A stretch of 64,000 bases of DNA from NCBI GenBank assembly GCA_002189035.1, contig NEEC01000013.1, positions 1,178,001 through 1,242,000 on the forward strand, given 5' to 3'. Below, piece by piece: positions 25,138 to 36,381 of the stretch. Origin of the DNA: Utricularia gibba (lineage: Eukaryota; Streptophyta; Magnoliopsida; Lamiales; Lentibulariaceae). The position numbers were made by a program, and so were the translations under genes. The notes under the pieces are model-generated. The model made no database searches and was not told where the DNA came from. It saw only the letters and a program-made list of their open reading frames with translations. Numbering within the stretch: position 1 is the first letter of the stretch; the number at the start of each line of letters is the position of its first letter.

Positions 25138-26912
25138 CTAGTTTTTGTCAGCTAAAACTTGTGAAATGCTGAACGAGGTGTTGCTTGAGCCAACCATTTC
25201 CAGCCATGAAGATTCTTGCTTCCACCATTTCCCTCTGGCGTAATTATCCTGGGATGCTGCAGATGGTTTCATGGCTTCAGGATCCAATTTTTTTTCTGGT
25301 TCTTCAACTTTGGGTTATCCTTCACCTCAGAGGAGCTAGCGGTAGGAAGAGTGTCAGATTTTGCAGTAACTTCACTTTCAGGATTTTTATTCATCAAAAA
25401 ATCTGAGACTCGGAATGTCATATTTGCACCCTTATCCACACGAGTTCTCCCTGGTGTCTCATTTGAGCTTCCCAAATTATGACTGTTCTTTCCTGCAGCA
25501 TTCTCATTTGGGGTATCTAATCTGTGACTGGAATTTGTCTTCCCATCACAAACCTGTTTCTTCTGTGAGGATACGAAGGTTGTAGGAATGTTTTCACTGC
25601 TTAGTGGCGTTTTAGGAAGGCGCTTCAGTTTTTTACATGCACGCGGATCAGAAGAGGAATTGTTAACTACCTCCTCACTGGTAACCGGATGCACCTGAAG
25701 ATTCATATCAGAGACAAATTACTATTTGCACTCATGAACATGAAATGAAAAAAAGGAGGGAGATTGCCAGCCAACAGACTGCCATTTTACCTGGTCAATA
25801 GCCATCTTTCTTGCTCTCCAATTGTCGAAAGGATCAACTCTCTTACTTGCCTGATCCACGATATTGATCACAAGGTTATCTTCACTCTCTCTATGGCTGC
25901 TACCGCTGTCAGCAGAAACGACCTCTTCATCATTTACTTGTTTTTGTGATTCGTCTTTACTGGAAAGTAGTGCTGAGGTGCTGTCCCTCCCTAAAAGCTT
26001 CCCCAGTACAGATTTCATCATGTTCATCTCATCTTCATTCATTCCATAATTCTCTGCCGCCACACACTCATCTGTATGATTACTTTTCCGCACTTCCAGA
26101 GATGGACAATGCTCCTCACAATCACAGAAGTGCACAGGAAGTGGAGGATATTCAAAGCGTTGGAAACTGTATTTGTGCTTGCCCGTTCCCTTGAAGGGTA
26201 CTGGTTTTATCTGCAGAACAATAGAGAGTTACTATCACCCATCACCACGCAGAGATGATTACTCAAAACGGATAGCATCAACTTTAAAGTCCAAGAAAGA
26301 GGCATACCTTCCTTAACTTGGGGAAAAATATCTTAAGCTGCACACCCTCAAATTCTTTGCTGTTTTTTGGTTTCTGCAAACTCTCATTCAAGTCAGCCAT
26401 ATTTTTATCCATATTCATCTGGAGCTCAGTATCTTCAGCCCATTCGCTTTTTAGCCGATCCATGTAATGTTCTTTTGCCTTCTCAAGTCGAAGCCTCCCA
26501 CCCTTCCACAAGCACCCATTATACTGCACCAACCGACCTTCACCTCCTCAGAATTCAAAAACGCTCAAGAAAAGAATGAAACAACTGAAAGAAGTAATGA
26601 CTCCGATATCCGAATACCACATTTTACTAGAATTGCCTAAACCAAATATCCAAACCCTTTACTTGCTCTATCGAAAGTTGTCGATTTCTGATAGATGTAA
26701 AACTCAATGGGAGAAAGCGAAGAAAATACCTTGTTGAAGAGCATGGTGAGGCCCTTTTCGGAAGCAGGATCAAAATCGAAATACGCAAAGCTTCGACCTT
26801 TAGAGCGAATAATTTGGACAGAATTCACAGCACCTAGCTGCGGGGTGCCAAATATCTTCTTGATCTCATCTTCCTGCACATTCGCTCCCAAGCCCCCTAC
26901 ATGAATCCTCAT
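25138..26912 (-). CDS. RRM protein, REPRESSOR OF SILENCING 3-like, one-base frameshift
   Basis: Likely RNA-binding protein related to Arabidopsis ROS3 (At5g58130), needed for active DNA demethylation together with ROS1. Four exons: 26912-26730, 26523-26308, 26210-25791 and 25694 onward. Residues 1-80 are an RRM (MRIHVGGLGANVQEDEIKK; RSFAYFDF; YNGCLWKGGRLRLEKAKEHY). A middle block reads KGTGKHKYSFQRFEYPPLP followed by HFCDCEEH, typical of this plant family. The conserved end SSWLEMVGSSNTSFSISQVL lies in another frame. As written, the frame stops at 25269, after an A8 run at about 25288-25295. One extra A would restore reading to a stop at 25138, about 458 residues. That is shorter than the roughly 750 I recall for ROS3. 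Whether it shares the ROS3 role is inference. Confidence 0.8.
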
Positions 26913-27804
26913 ACTTTCTCCTCCCAATTCTATGCTCTTGCAAAAATTCACCTTTTTCACGCAGTAAACGCCAAGCTCACCTTCCCTCCCCAATGCTTCT
27001 TCTTCATCCGCATCGAAGGGGAAGGGACATGAAAATGGGCCTTTTTTTGGGCCTCGTCAATATTTATAAATGGGCTAGAAAATAGATAACAGGCCACGGT
27101 TCAAAAATATGACGTAGAATGAACAATATTAACAATATGGACGTCACGGGATAGGCACATGTAAATTATGTGTTGTCATTATTTTGATTGATTAAAAAAA
27201 TATATGAAAATCTTCATTAAAAATTATAGAATATAATTTTTTTTCCAAAAAGCTACATGAATATCATGTATCTATCATTGTGTAGGTTTATATATATTAA
27301 TCAAATTAAAATAAATGATCTTAATTGAATCGAATGCAATTTAAATATAAATTGTTCGTTCGTTATAATAACTATACTGAAAATTAATAAAAAAATAACG
27401 AAAAAGTTTGATGCAAATTAGGTAAAATAATTCAAAAAAATTATGAAAAAAATAAAGAGATTGATGAAAAAACATGCACTAGATCCTTTTTCTTTGTCAG
27501 TTCTAACTGCAGTAACTCAGTCTCGTTCTATTTCTAGTTGTCCAGATCGAGACCAATTCGAACTGTGTGTGTGTTTTTTGTGTGTACTATGTTGAAGGGT
27601 TGCCATATAATTAAATTTCTCATTTTTATTTATCAGATATTCAAGAAAAAGGGTTTTCAAAACCTTAAATACGAATTTGGAAAGATGCCAAGTACGATAT
27701 GATGTCTTTTTTGTTTCCATAAATGTGTGCATGCATGCCGGCGTCACCGAATGATGCATGAAATTCCGGCAACCAGCGGGAAGGACGCTACGGGGATGCA
27801 GGGA
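26913..27804. other. Divergent promoter region
   Basis: AT-rich DNA between the ROS3-like gene (minus) and the GH17 gene (plus). Both promoters should lie here. A TG-rich tract occurs near 27562-27585. No gene seen. Confidence 0.5.
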
Positions 27805-29456
27805 ATGGCTTTCCGAATCTTACTTTTCTTCTCCTTGGTGTTTCTCGGCTGGGCGGAAGCCGCCGGGAACGCCACCGCGGGGCTGGCGGTGAACTGGGGA
27901 ACGCAGACGACGCATCTGTTGCCACCGGAGATAACGGTGAAGATGCTGACGGACAACGCTTTTGGGAGGGTGAAACTGTTCGAAGCCGATCCGGGAATAC
28001 TCGGAGCACTTGGTGGATCTGGGATCCGGGTTATGATCGGAATTCCCAATTTTATGCTGCGGAAAGTGGCGTCGACTCCCGATGCCGCCGCCGCCTGGGT
28101 CGCGGCGAACGTCACACGTTATTTGGCCAAGAAGGTTGACATAAGGTGGTCGTCTGAGATTTGGGATATAGTTTGATTCCAAAAATTCAAGTAGAAGATA
28201 AAAATCAAAAGAGATTTAGGAATGTGATTTCTTTTTTTTGGATTTTCAGATACATTGCCGTCGGAAATGAGCCGCTGCTGCAATCCTACAACGGCACCTT
28301 CGTGAATGTGACATTTCCGGCGCTGAGGAACATCCAAAATGCTCTCGACGATGCCGGTGTCGGTAGCCATATCAAAGCCACTGTGCCGCTAAACGGCGAC
28401 ATCTACTACTCCCACACTGGGAAACCCTCCGGCGGCATTTTTCTCCCGAGGATGATGAACACAATGACCACCATCCTCGACTTTCTCAACCGGACCAACG
28501 CCCCGCTTACGATGAACGTCTACCCCTTCTACAGCGTTATCGATAACCCCTTTTTCCCAGTGGATTACGCCTTCTTCGACGGCGTCGCTGAACCCTTGAT
28601 GGACGGCAACCTCACTTACACCAACACGCTGGAGGCTCAGATCGACACCCTGTATTCTGCCTTGAACACCTCTAGATTCCCATCCATTCCGATCATTATC
28701 GGAGAAGTTGGCTGGCCATCCGATGGCAATCGCGTTGCGAATATTTCATTCGCGCAGCGATTCAATCAGGGATTGATCAAGTTCATGAATGAAGGAAAAG
28801 GAACTCCAATGAAGGCCAAGCTCCCTGATATTTACATGTTCTCATTGATCGACGAGGATGGGAAAGGGATCGAGCCCGGAGACTTTGAGCGTCATTGGGG
28901 GCTGTTCAACATCGACGGCAGCCTGAAATACAATCTGAGCTTAGGCGGCGACCGAAACCTGACGCCGGCGAAAGGAGTTCTCTACTATCCGCGTCAGTGG
29001 TGTGTGATGGCAGCCGGAGCACACCCTGAAGAATCCAAGCTTAATGATAGCATGATATACGCCTGCGATAGAGCGGACTGCACCAAGCTCTCGAATGGCT
29101 CGTCGTGCGGTGGGATGGATCCGCACGCCGCCGCATCGTATGCATTTAATCAGTACTTCCAGACAGCAAATCAGACTGCTGGTTCGTGCAGCTTCGGGGA
29201 CATGGCATCGTTGACAGACACAGAACCAGAGTTCAACAATGGGGCTTGCAAGCTTGACGTCATGTTCGATCTAGAGGCCACTGTCAGCAGTTTGCGTGGA
29301 AATACAACCGGATCACATAATCATACCGATGTGAGCCCGTTGGGATCTCCAACAGAGTCAACTTCAGAAGCAGAATCGCCCCCGCATTCAGGGGCTAACC
29401 GGAAAATGATCAGATCATCACTTCTTTTAGCTCTGATGATTATCCTGGCCATCTGA
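27805..29456 (+). CDS. Glucan endo-1,3-beta-glucosidase, GH17 with X8 domain, GPI-anchored
   Basis: Cell-wall enzyme that hydrolyses beta-1,3-glucan (callose); members of this class work at plasmodesmata and in pollen. Two exons, 27805-28145 and 28250-29456, give 515 residues. The signal peptide is [20 protein letters not shown] chose ATG 27805 because it begins directly at the signal peptide; ATG 27796 is an alternative. The GH17 barrel shows AVNWGTQ at its start, Glu in AVGNEPLLQ and the second catalytic Glu in [14 protein letters not shown]-terminal X8/CBM43 domain contains [12 protein letters not shown] and a series of Cys ([24 protein letters not shown]). After a Ser/Pro-rich linker the end is hydrophobic ([13 protein letters not shown]), a GPI signal. 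The 3' flank contains an unusual hairpin. Intact and typical. Confidence 0.94.
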
Positions 29457-29485
29457 ACAAGGAGAGGGATCAGAACATTCTCCTT

Positions 29486-29552
29486 CTATGCTTCATTAAA
29501 GTAATCTGGCATACAGTATATATGTGCAGAGACACATATACATGAAGCATAG
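29486..29552. other. Nested inverted repeat in the GH17 3' flank
   Basis: CTATGCTTCAT at 29486-29496 is perfectly complementary to ATGAAGCATAG at 29542-29552. Inside, TATATGTG at 29519-29526 pairs with CACATATA at 29533-29540. The result is a bulged stem-loop probably lying in the 3' untranslated region. Confidence 0.6.
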
Positions 29553-29792
29553 CTTCAGATTGCCACCATTGTAGGGTTAGCTGAAGCTGAGAAGTTCTGG
29601 TCACAAACTATGAAGAGAGAGTTCCATCCCAACTTCAACTGCCCTACTGTCTTCTGTTTTGGGGCATTAAAAGTGAGAAAATAAATTAAAAAGGTTGATC
29701 GCCGTACTTCCATCTCCATTTCTCAACTGCCGTCGTTTCTCCTACCTTATCGGATTCATACCGCGATTTTCTTCACCGAGATCGAGAATTAG

Positions 29793-32160
29793 ATGCTGGA
29801 AACGGGGTCGTCATCGACTAATGGGCTCCATCTCGGTCGCCGGATCCACTCCACGGCCAAGCGATTGTTTGCCCATAAGATCCCTTGATCTCTTTCTGGG
29901 TATTCTTTTTCGTCACTTTGTTTCGCTGGCAGAGGGGCTCCGCAACGGAGCTCTCGATTTCTCGATGCCAGTTGCCGAACACAATAGAGTTCCCGAAGCT
30001 TCGGCCGACTGGGTTTAACTTGACGGAATTCGGGGGAGTCGGGGATGGGTTGACTCTTAATACGGCGGCGTTTGAAAATGCGATCAGGGCTATCTCGGAA
30101 CTTGGGGATCAGGGAGGTGGCCAGCTGAATGTTCCACCGGGAAATTGGCTCACTGCCCCGTTCAATCTCACCAGTCACATGACGCTATTTCTAGCCGAGG
30201 GGGCTGTCATTCTTGGGATTGACGTGAGTGTTTCCATTTTTGCTCAAACCATATTATTTTCTTTTATTTAAAGATCTCGATTTTCTCCATGAGTATTGCA
30301 CAAATTTACCTGGCAAGTGTTTGGTTTACAAGTTATAAGTGTTTGATAACTCCAGCCATTACAAGTTAAAAGTGTTGAAAGAAAGAGGGAATCTTTGTTA
30401 ACTTAGGCACTGTGATAAGCGCAAGACAAAACCTTTGCTAGACTGAATTATCCCCAAATGAAAGTTACCCTCTTCCCAATTTGCCATTTCAACTGACTTC
30501 GCATGCTGAATAGACTCATTGGAAATACGAGGATCTGGTCTGGACCTTGACTATGTATGTGGCACTTTGTGCAGTGCATTTTGAGCTTGAATTTTCATCT
30601 TGTTCTGTTATGGCCATAATTTCCTTTGGCATCTGGCTACTGATCCAAGCATGAATGTTTATTTGCAAATCTGGAATTCTTTCCATTGATAGCGTTATTG
30701 TAGCAGGGAGAATCGAATTCGACGTATTTCTTTGGAGTAATGTGACATAGAAACTGTTAATAGTTAAGCATGACATTACAATGATGCTTTAGTTCATGGC
30801 ATGTGGAATAGCAGAATCCATAGAGGCATCTATCTACTGGAGTTAATTAGGTGCACTGCATTTTACTCCTTTGTGGGCATTACCTGCAACTTCAGTTTAC
30901 ACCCTCAACGTTCTCTAGGATGAGAATTATTGGCATCTGATGCCTCCACTGCCCTCGTATGGATACGGGAGGGAGCATCCAGGACCACGTTATGGAAGTT
31001 TAATCCATGGGCAAAAGCTCAAAGATGTTGTGATCACAGGTGCTGTTTCTGGCTCGCTCTCTCGACAAAATGGCATGAATATGCTTTGATATGAGTTTAT
31101 CCTGCAGGGAACAATGGCACCATAAATGGCCAGGGACAAGCGTGGTGGAAAAAGTTTCGTCAGAAGCAACTTAACCATACCAGAGGGCCGCTTGTGCAGA
31201 TTATGTGGTCGAGCGATATCGTAGTATCGAATGTAACCCTGCGAGACTCCCCTTTCTGGACCCTTCATCCTTATGATTGCAGGAATGTGACGATAGCAAA
31301 TTTGACCATCCTTGCTCCTCTTCTTGATGCTCCAAATACTGATGGAATAGATCCTACCCTGACAGCTGCGGGACGCAGATAACTAATGAACTCTGGGTTC
31401 TCAGATTCATGCCAGGACATGGTGATTGAGAACTGCTACATCAGTGTGGGAGATGATGCTATAGCAATCAAGAGTGGTTGGGATCAGTTCGGCATCGCCT
31501 ACAACCGTCCTTCCACGAACATACTCATTCGGAATCTGGTTGTCCGATCAATGGTCAGGTGAGAAACGCCCAAGTTCTGATTTTTTTGTTCTGTATCATG
31601 ATCAGCTAACACCATGGCGTCGTGGCCTGAATGACAGCGCCGGTGTCTCCATCGGCAGTGAGATGTCCGGTGGGGTATCGAACATCACCGTTGAGAACCT
31701 TCACGTCTGGAGCTCGAGACGAGCCGTCCGAATCAAGACGGCGCCGGGGCGCGGCGGCTACATCAGAAACATAAGATACAGGAACCTCACATTCAGCGAC
31801 GTCCGTGCGGGAATTGTCATCAAGACGGACTACAACGAGCACCCTCCCGGATACGACCCCACGGCTCTTCCGATCATCGAGGATATAACGTATGAATCCG
31901 TGCACGGAGAAGGCGTGGAGGTGCCGGTACAGATCTACGGCAGCGCAGAGGTTCCGATTAGGAACGTCCTCTTCGGGGACTTGTCCGCGGGAATAACTTC
32001 CAATAACAAGCACAATTTTCAATGTGGGTTCCTGGAGGATCGCGACGTAGGCTCGGTGTTTCCTGCTCCTTGCGACAACCTCGATCCGTACGATGAACAG
32101 GGGCGGCTGCTACGGCGGCCCGCCGCCAGGAATGCATCCGATATAGACCACGATTTTTAG
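29793..32160 (+). CDS. Polygalacturonase-like GH28 glycosidase, frame broken near N-terminus
   Basis: Secreted or membrane-anchored pectin hydrolase. Exons about 29793-30223, 30919-31039, 31108 to about 31354, 31405-31558 and 31638-32160. From ATG 29793 the protein reads LHLGRRIHSTAKRLFAHK and then stops. One base shifted at 29882-29884 (CCC), it continues ISFWVFFFVTLF, a hydrophobic anchor, and FNLTEFGGVGDGLTLNTAAF. One extra C would join the two parts. GH28 motifs are NTDGID, VGDDAIAIKSGWDQFG, VSIGSEMSGG and RIKTAPGRGG. The usual His of GHG is replaced (AGVSIGS), as I recall for this plant subgroup. Exon 3 should end just after DGIDP, but no GT donor lies there and the gap to the next exon is only about 50 bases. 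The gene is therefore either misassembled at two points or decaying. Confidence 0.85.
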
Positions 32161-32920
32161 CATCGTGCACTTTTTTTGTTTATAAAAAATAAAAAGTAAT
32201 ATTCATTTTCAAAAGATATTTAATTTTATTAAGAAATAATACGAAAAAGAATATTATTTACAGAGAAGTCAACTTCTTCGCCCAGGCCACGCGGGTTCAA
32301 ATTATTCAAAGAGTACACGTCGTTGTTTTCGGAGCATTAGCAGCACGTGCCTAATTTGCGCGTAGAACCCGTTCTAGAAATTCAGTCCGTACCAATGAAA
32401 CAAAGATTCCAGCATCGAAAGTACACCTTACCTTGTCTTTATGCATTAATTTTCTTAAATCCGTAAAGCTATTATTTCAATAAATGAAGTTTAATTCACA
32501 TTTAAAAATTATTTTTTGAACCAATATTTATTTTTTAAAAATTATTAACTAGTTCCGTACATATGCTATATAATTACGTAATTAGGCACATTTTAGTGGG
32601 GGAAAAAGTAATTAATCATTCCTAAATTATCCCGACAAAGGAGACGACCGGTCTAAGATCCGAAGTTAATGTTATTTGTCAATGAGCTTCCATTGAACCG
32701 GCAAAGGTGATTCGGTCTCTGTGGGACCCGCTGCTGTTTTCTTTAAAAAAAATTCTCACAATTTCCTCGTGCTTTTTTCATTAGTATACTCAATGATCAC
32801 GGCCCAGGTACGCGTGGCCGCTATATAGAACTACCCCGCGTTATATCCCAGTCACAGAAGCGTTGTTTTTATTGTGTGTTTCTTCCGTGTGGTTTTTCTT
32901 GATTTTATGAAGAGGGAGTC
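32161..32920. other. Intergenic; JAZ upstream region
   Basis: AT-rich spacer with no gene. The last 150 bases should contain the JAZ promoter and leader, including CTATATAGAAC near 32820. Confidence 0.5.
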
Positions 32921-33824
32921 ATGGGTTCATCGGGAAAGACAGACTCCGGCGTCAGATCAACCTTCTCCAGAACCTGCAGCCTTCTCAGCCTGTACCTCAA
33001 GGAGAACGGCGGCTTCGGAGACCTCAGTCTCGGCCTGAATTCCTCGCCTGCCGTCGAAACCAAAGGTCAGTAACAAAAAGGTGTATATACATCTTGTTTT
33101 GTTGGATCTGGATGCATTTGACTGAATATTGAGTTGTGATGGAGCAGAAACGTTGGATTTATTACCTAAGATGGAGAGATCAGGGCAGAGTTCTCAGTCG
33201 GAGGACGGAGAAGTGACGATAAAGTCAACGGAGGCGGAGAAAGGGAATCAGATGATCATATTTTACCGAGGTGAGGTCAAAGTTTTTGACGATGTAGCGG
33301 CGGAGAAAGCAACCGAAATCTTGATGTTGGCCGGAAGGTTCAGCGCCGCCAACAACATGTATCCACCTGGCTTTCATTCTCCGGCGCCCGCTTTCGACTC
33401 CGCCACGAGTCTGCCGTGTCTCCGCCCCATTTACCCCCGCCACGATCCCCACAACCGCCTCTTCGCAGCTCCCGATTTCACCTCCGGTAAGCTCCTCCAC
33501 TCTACCCATCAAATCCTTATAAATTGAATTGAATATCGATGTCACATCTCAAGTTCGATTATCTGATGCTTAAATTTTCCCACTTGCAGATTTGCCATTT
33601 GCAAGGAAGCATTCTCTAGCTCAGTTTCTCGCCAAGAGAAAAGACAGGTACACCACAGTTCACCCTCTTTGTTTTTGTCACGTTTGGTAATAAATTTTAA
33701 CTTTCACTGTTGGTCCAGAATTTCAGCCAACGCGCCGTACTCAGCCAGCAAGCCGCCGCACCCAAAGAAGCAGCCCATGAACGAGGAGCCGTGGCTGGGA
33801 TTATCTCCTAATCATTCTCATTAG
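32921..33824 (+). CDS. JAZ (TIFY) repressor of jasmonate signalling
   Basis: Nuclear repressor that holds MYC-type factors silent until jasmonoyl-isoleucine recruits it to the COI1 ubiquitin ligase. Four exons, 32921-33065, 33148-33486, 33590-33647 and 33719-33824, give 215 residues with all phases matching. The N-terminus has [16 protein letters not shown], the cryptic MYC-binding region of JAZ1-type members, followed by GDLSLGLN with an LxLxL pattern. The TIFY/ZIM domain is [19 protein letters not shown], where the family has TIFYxG. The Jas motif spans the last intron: [19 protein letters not shown] followed by ISANAPY. The degron core LPIAR(R/K) is changed to LPFARK. The protein ends soon after the Jas motif. 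The intron splitting the Jas motif is characteristic of JAZ genes and allows splice forms that resist turnover. Orthologue number not assigned. Confidence 0.95.
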
Positions 33825-34622
33825 TCATGTAATCGCATTCATTATTAGGGTTAAACATGAACACCTCCAATCCAGATCCTTGTGCGTCTTCCAGTTATTG
33901 CATACTATTCACTATTTACTAAATAAAAATAAACTCCAATAATATACAGTTGTAATCGATCGGAATTGCGATTTCATTTCAAGATTCTTAATTTTCGTAT
34001 GGCTTTGAATTGATTCGCTATTGTTTGAATAAAAGAACCATCCATTTCAAATACTTAAATGAATTGTTGTGGGTGACTAAAAAAGTTGATATTTTTGGAG
34101 ATAATTACAAACACCCATATGAGTTGTTACGAGTATTTGAAAAAAAATTTAAAAAATATTGTGTTTCATAGATATCCATAACACCTTATGTGAATAGGTT
34201 GAAAAAATTCGATATTTTTAGAATGTTTTAAGACACCCACAATCATTATAAATAACTAAAAATAGAATATTTATTTTTAAAATAATTTTTAACACTTAAA
34301 ACTATGGTTGGAATTGAAACCATATGATTCAATTCCAATTTGATTCCAATTTTGAGCCAAAACTATACATTTTGGTTTTAGTTTCGATTTAGTATAAGGT
34401 TTATGATTCTGGTTTTGAATTGAAATTGAAATCCAATTTGATATAGAACCTTGATCTATGAACCATCAATCAATGAATAGCATGTATTAAAATTATCCAA
34501 GAATTTTAATTTATTCTCTTTTGCAAACCCCACCCCCAAAGAAACGCGAATTCTCTTTTCTAACCCGCGTCACGTGCCTGAGATGCGATGCCTTCCTCCA
34601 CAGGAAGAATGACCGACAGATA

Positions 34623-34645
34623 CAGACAGACAGACAGACAGACAG
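34623..34645. repeat. (CAGA)n microsatellite
   Basis: Five to six tandem CAGA units, preceded by an imperfect CAGATA unit. Confidence 0.9.
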
Positions 34646-35189
34646 TCAAGGATGCGGTTTGCGCGTTGATGGCGAGGGGGGGAAAAGTAATAATTGAAAA
34701 GTGCATGGGCTGAATGTGAAGACGTTGAATCCTTCCACCACGTCAATTCATTCGTGTGTCGAGGTGACTGTGGGATGAATGTTCACATTTGGGTGCCAGC
34801 GCCAGTCAGGGGCCAAAAAATAGTTTTTAAAAGTTTGACAAATCGATCCCCCGTTCAAATTCCCTTACTCATATTAAATTAATTAATATTCCTTAAGTTG
34901 CATGTGAAAATCATTTAGGTTGAATTTCGGTTTAGAAAATTGGAATGAGGGGCAGAGTGAGAAGCTTAGGTTATTAGAATAATTCTTATTTTTAAATTAA
35001 TTTGTTTAAAAATAGTAAAAAATAATAGAAACACGTCTTCTATTTATTAAATTACTTTTTAAAAAATATTTTTATTATATGAATTAAATAGAATATTCTA
35101 TTTTATTAAAATTAATCATTAAAAAGTAATTTTTAGACATAGAATTAACCAAACTCTTAGGAGCTCGTATATAGAATTTTCTAAGTGAT

Positions 35190-35455
35190 TGTGTTTAATT
35201 TTTAAAGATTATAATCTTTAATTGTTATGTAATAAAATAAGAAATTCAAATAATTTATGTTTAGTAATTAAATAAGATAAAAAATTGTTTAAAAAATATA
35301 TTATTTATTTTAATTTACTTTAAAAATATATTTATATTATAATATTAAATTACATTATAATGTAATATACTTAATTCTATAATATAATTTTATTTTATTC
35401 TATAAAATAATTTTAAAATATTCTATATAATGTGAAGCATTTTGAAATTACATAA
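35190..35455. repeat. AT-rich dispersed repeat, copy 3 (diverged)
   Basis: Resembles copy 2 in order: TTTAATTTTTAAAGATTATAA, AAGAAATTCAAAT, AATTAAATAAGATA, ATATTTATATTATAATATTA and TTCTATAAAATAATTTTA. It is more diverged than the other two copies. Confidence 0.4.
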
Positions 35456-35839
35456 TATGTCTCTAATTCAGTTATTGTAAATCTGATTTTTTGACGTTGA
35501 ATGCAATGGGCCGTGGGCCGAGTATAATGATACCCATCTTTTTAATAATGAATAAATTAATACCCACGAATTAATTTATTTTTCGTGTAAAAATTTTTGG
35601 ATAAGTTACAAGACATCCCCGTCTCTATCTTAAAAGGACAGTTTTGTCATTGGGGTTGTAGTCATCCAGGCCTTCATCCGCCAGCCTAGCTTACACATGA
35701 TTCGAATTTGGTAAATATTTTTTAAAAATAAGAAATTACAAGTTCGGAGCAATAAAAAAAAACATCATTTTTAATAAAATGATGGAAATTTTCAGACCTC
35801 ACAGATGCGTTGGAGGGAGTGTGTTAGATTTTTATCCTG

Positions 35840-36381
35840 CTACTCTGCAACTACTCCGACCGATGAATGAATTCTCGCCGGTGGCCGAGCAATGGGGGCG
35901 CGGCGATCCCACAGACAGACGACGCTGCCGTTGAGCGCCCTCAAATCTTGCGATTCGTACCATCCCATATCCACGAGCCTCATTGCCGCCGTTAGTTGCC
36001 ACCCCATTCCGTAATTTGAGCCATCTACTCTCCGACCCCGCCACCGCCGCCACAGTCGTCGTTCTCTGCTTCCTCCCAATCATCGTCTCCCTCTCTGAAA
36101 TCATCCACCACATAATACGAACTAAACTTCTTTTTCACACCCCCTTCGACGCAAACAGGCGAGGCGGCGACTGATTGAAGGGGCTGAGACGCAGGTGATG
36201 TCGCGGGCTCGAGTTCGGCAGATGAAACGTCATCGTTTTTACGAGGCGAGGCTAAGGCTTTGATCTTCCAGAAGCTAACGGCGGCGGTGATGACTGCAGC
36301 CCAGGTGAAGGCCGCCAACAATCCGGCGTCGTTGAAGTACTTGAAGGCTGGAGATTCAACCGGCGATTCCAGGGCGATCAT
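35840..36381 (-). CDS. Small conserved plant membrane protein, probable one-base frameshift
   Basis: Uncharacterised single-exon gene. ATG 36381 opens MIALESPVESPAFKYFND, then a hydrophobic helix (LLAAFTWAAVITAAVSFW). A Ser/Pro/Glu-rich middle and an acidic stretch (REGDDDWEEAENDDC) follow, then a glycine run and a stop at 36025. One base shifted, the following sequence reads MRLVDMGWYESQDLRALNGS and VVCLWDRR, which looks like a genuine C-terminal domain and resembles a motif I associate with small unnamed plant proteins. An extra G in the GGGG run at about 36039-36042 would join both parts into about 180 residues. If the stop is real, the protein has 118 residues. No function is known to me. 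Confidence 0.6.

Larger units (their letters stand above)
33825..35839. other. Intergenic, AT-rich, with repeats
   Basis: Two kilobases without a supported gene. Contains a CAGA tetranucleotide repeat (34623-34645) and an AT-rich dispersed repeat (35190-35455). Confidence 0.6.

Noticed and set aside
32285-32310. GGTTCAAAT word resembling a tRNA T-arm
   Set aside because: No matching acceptor, D or anticodon arms nearby.
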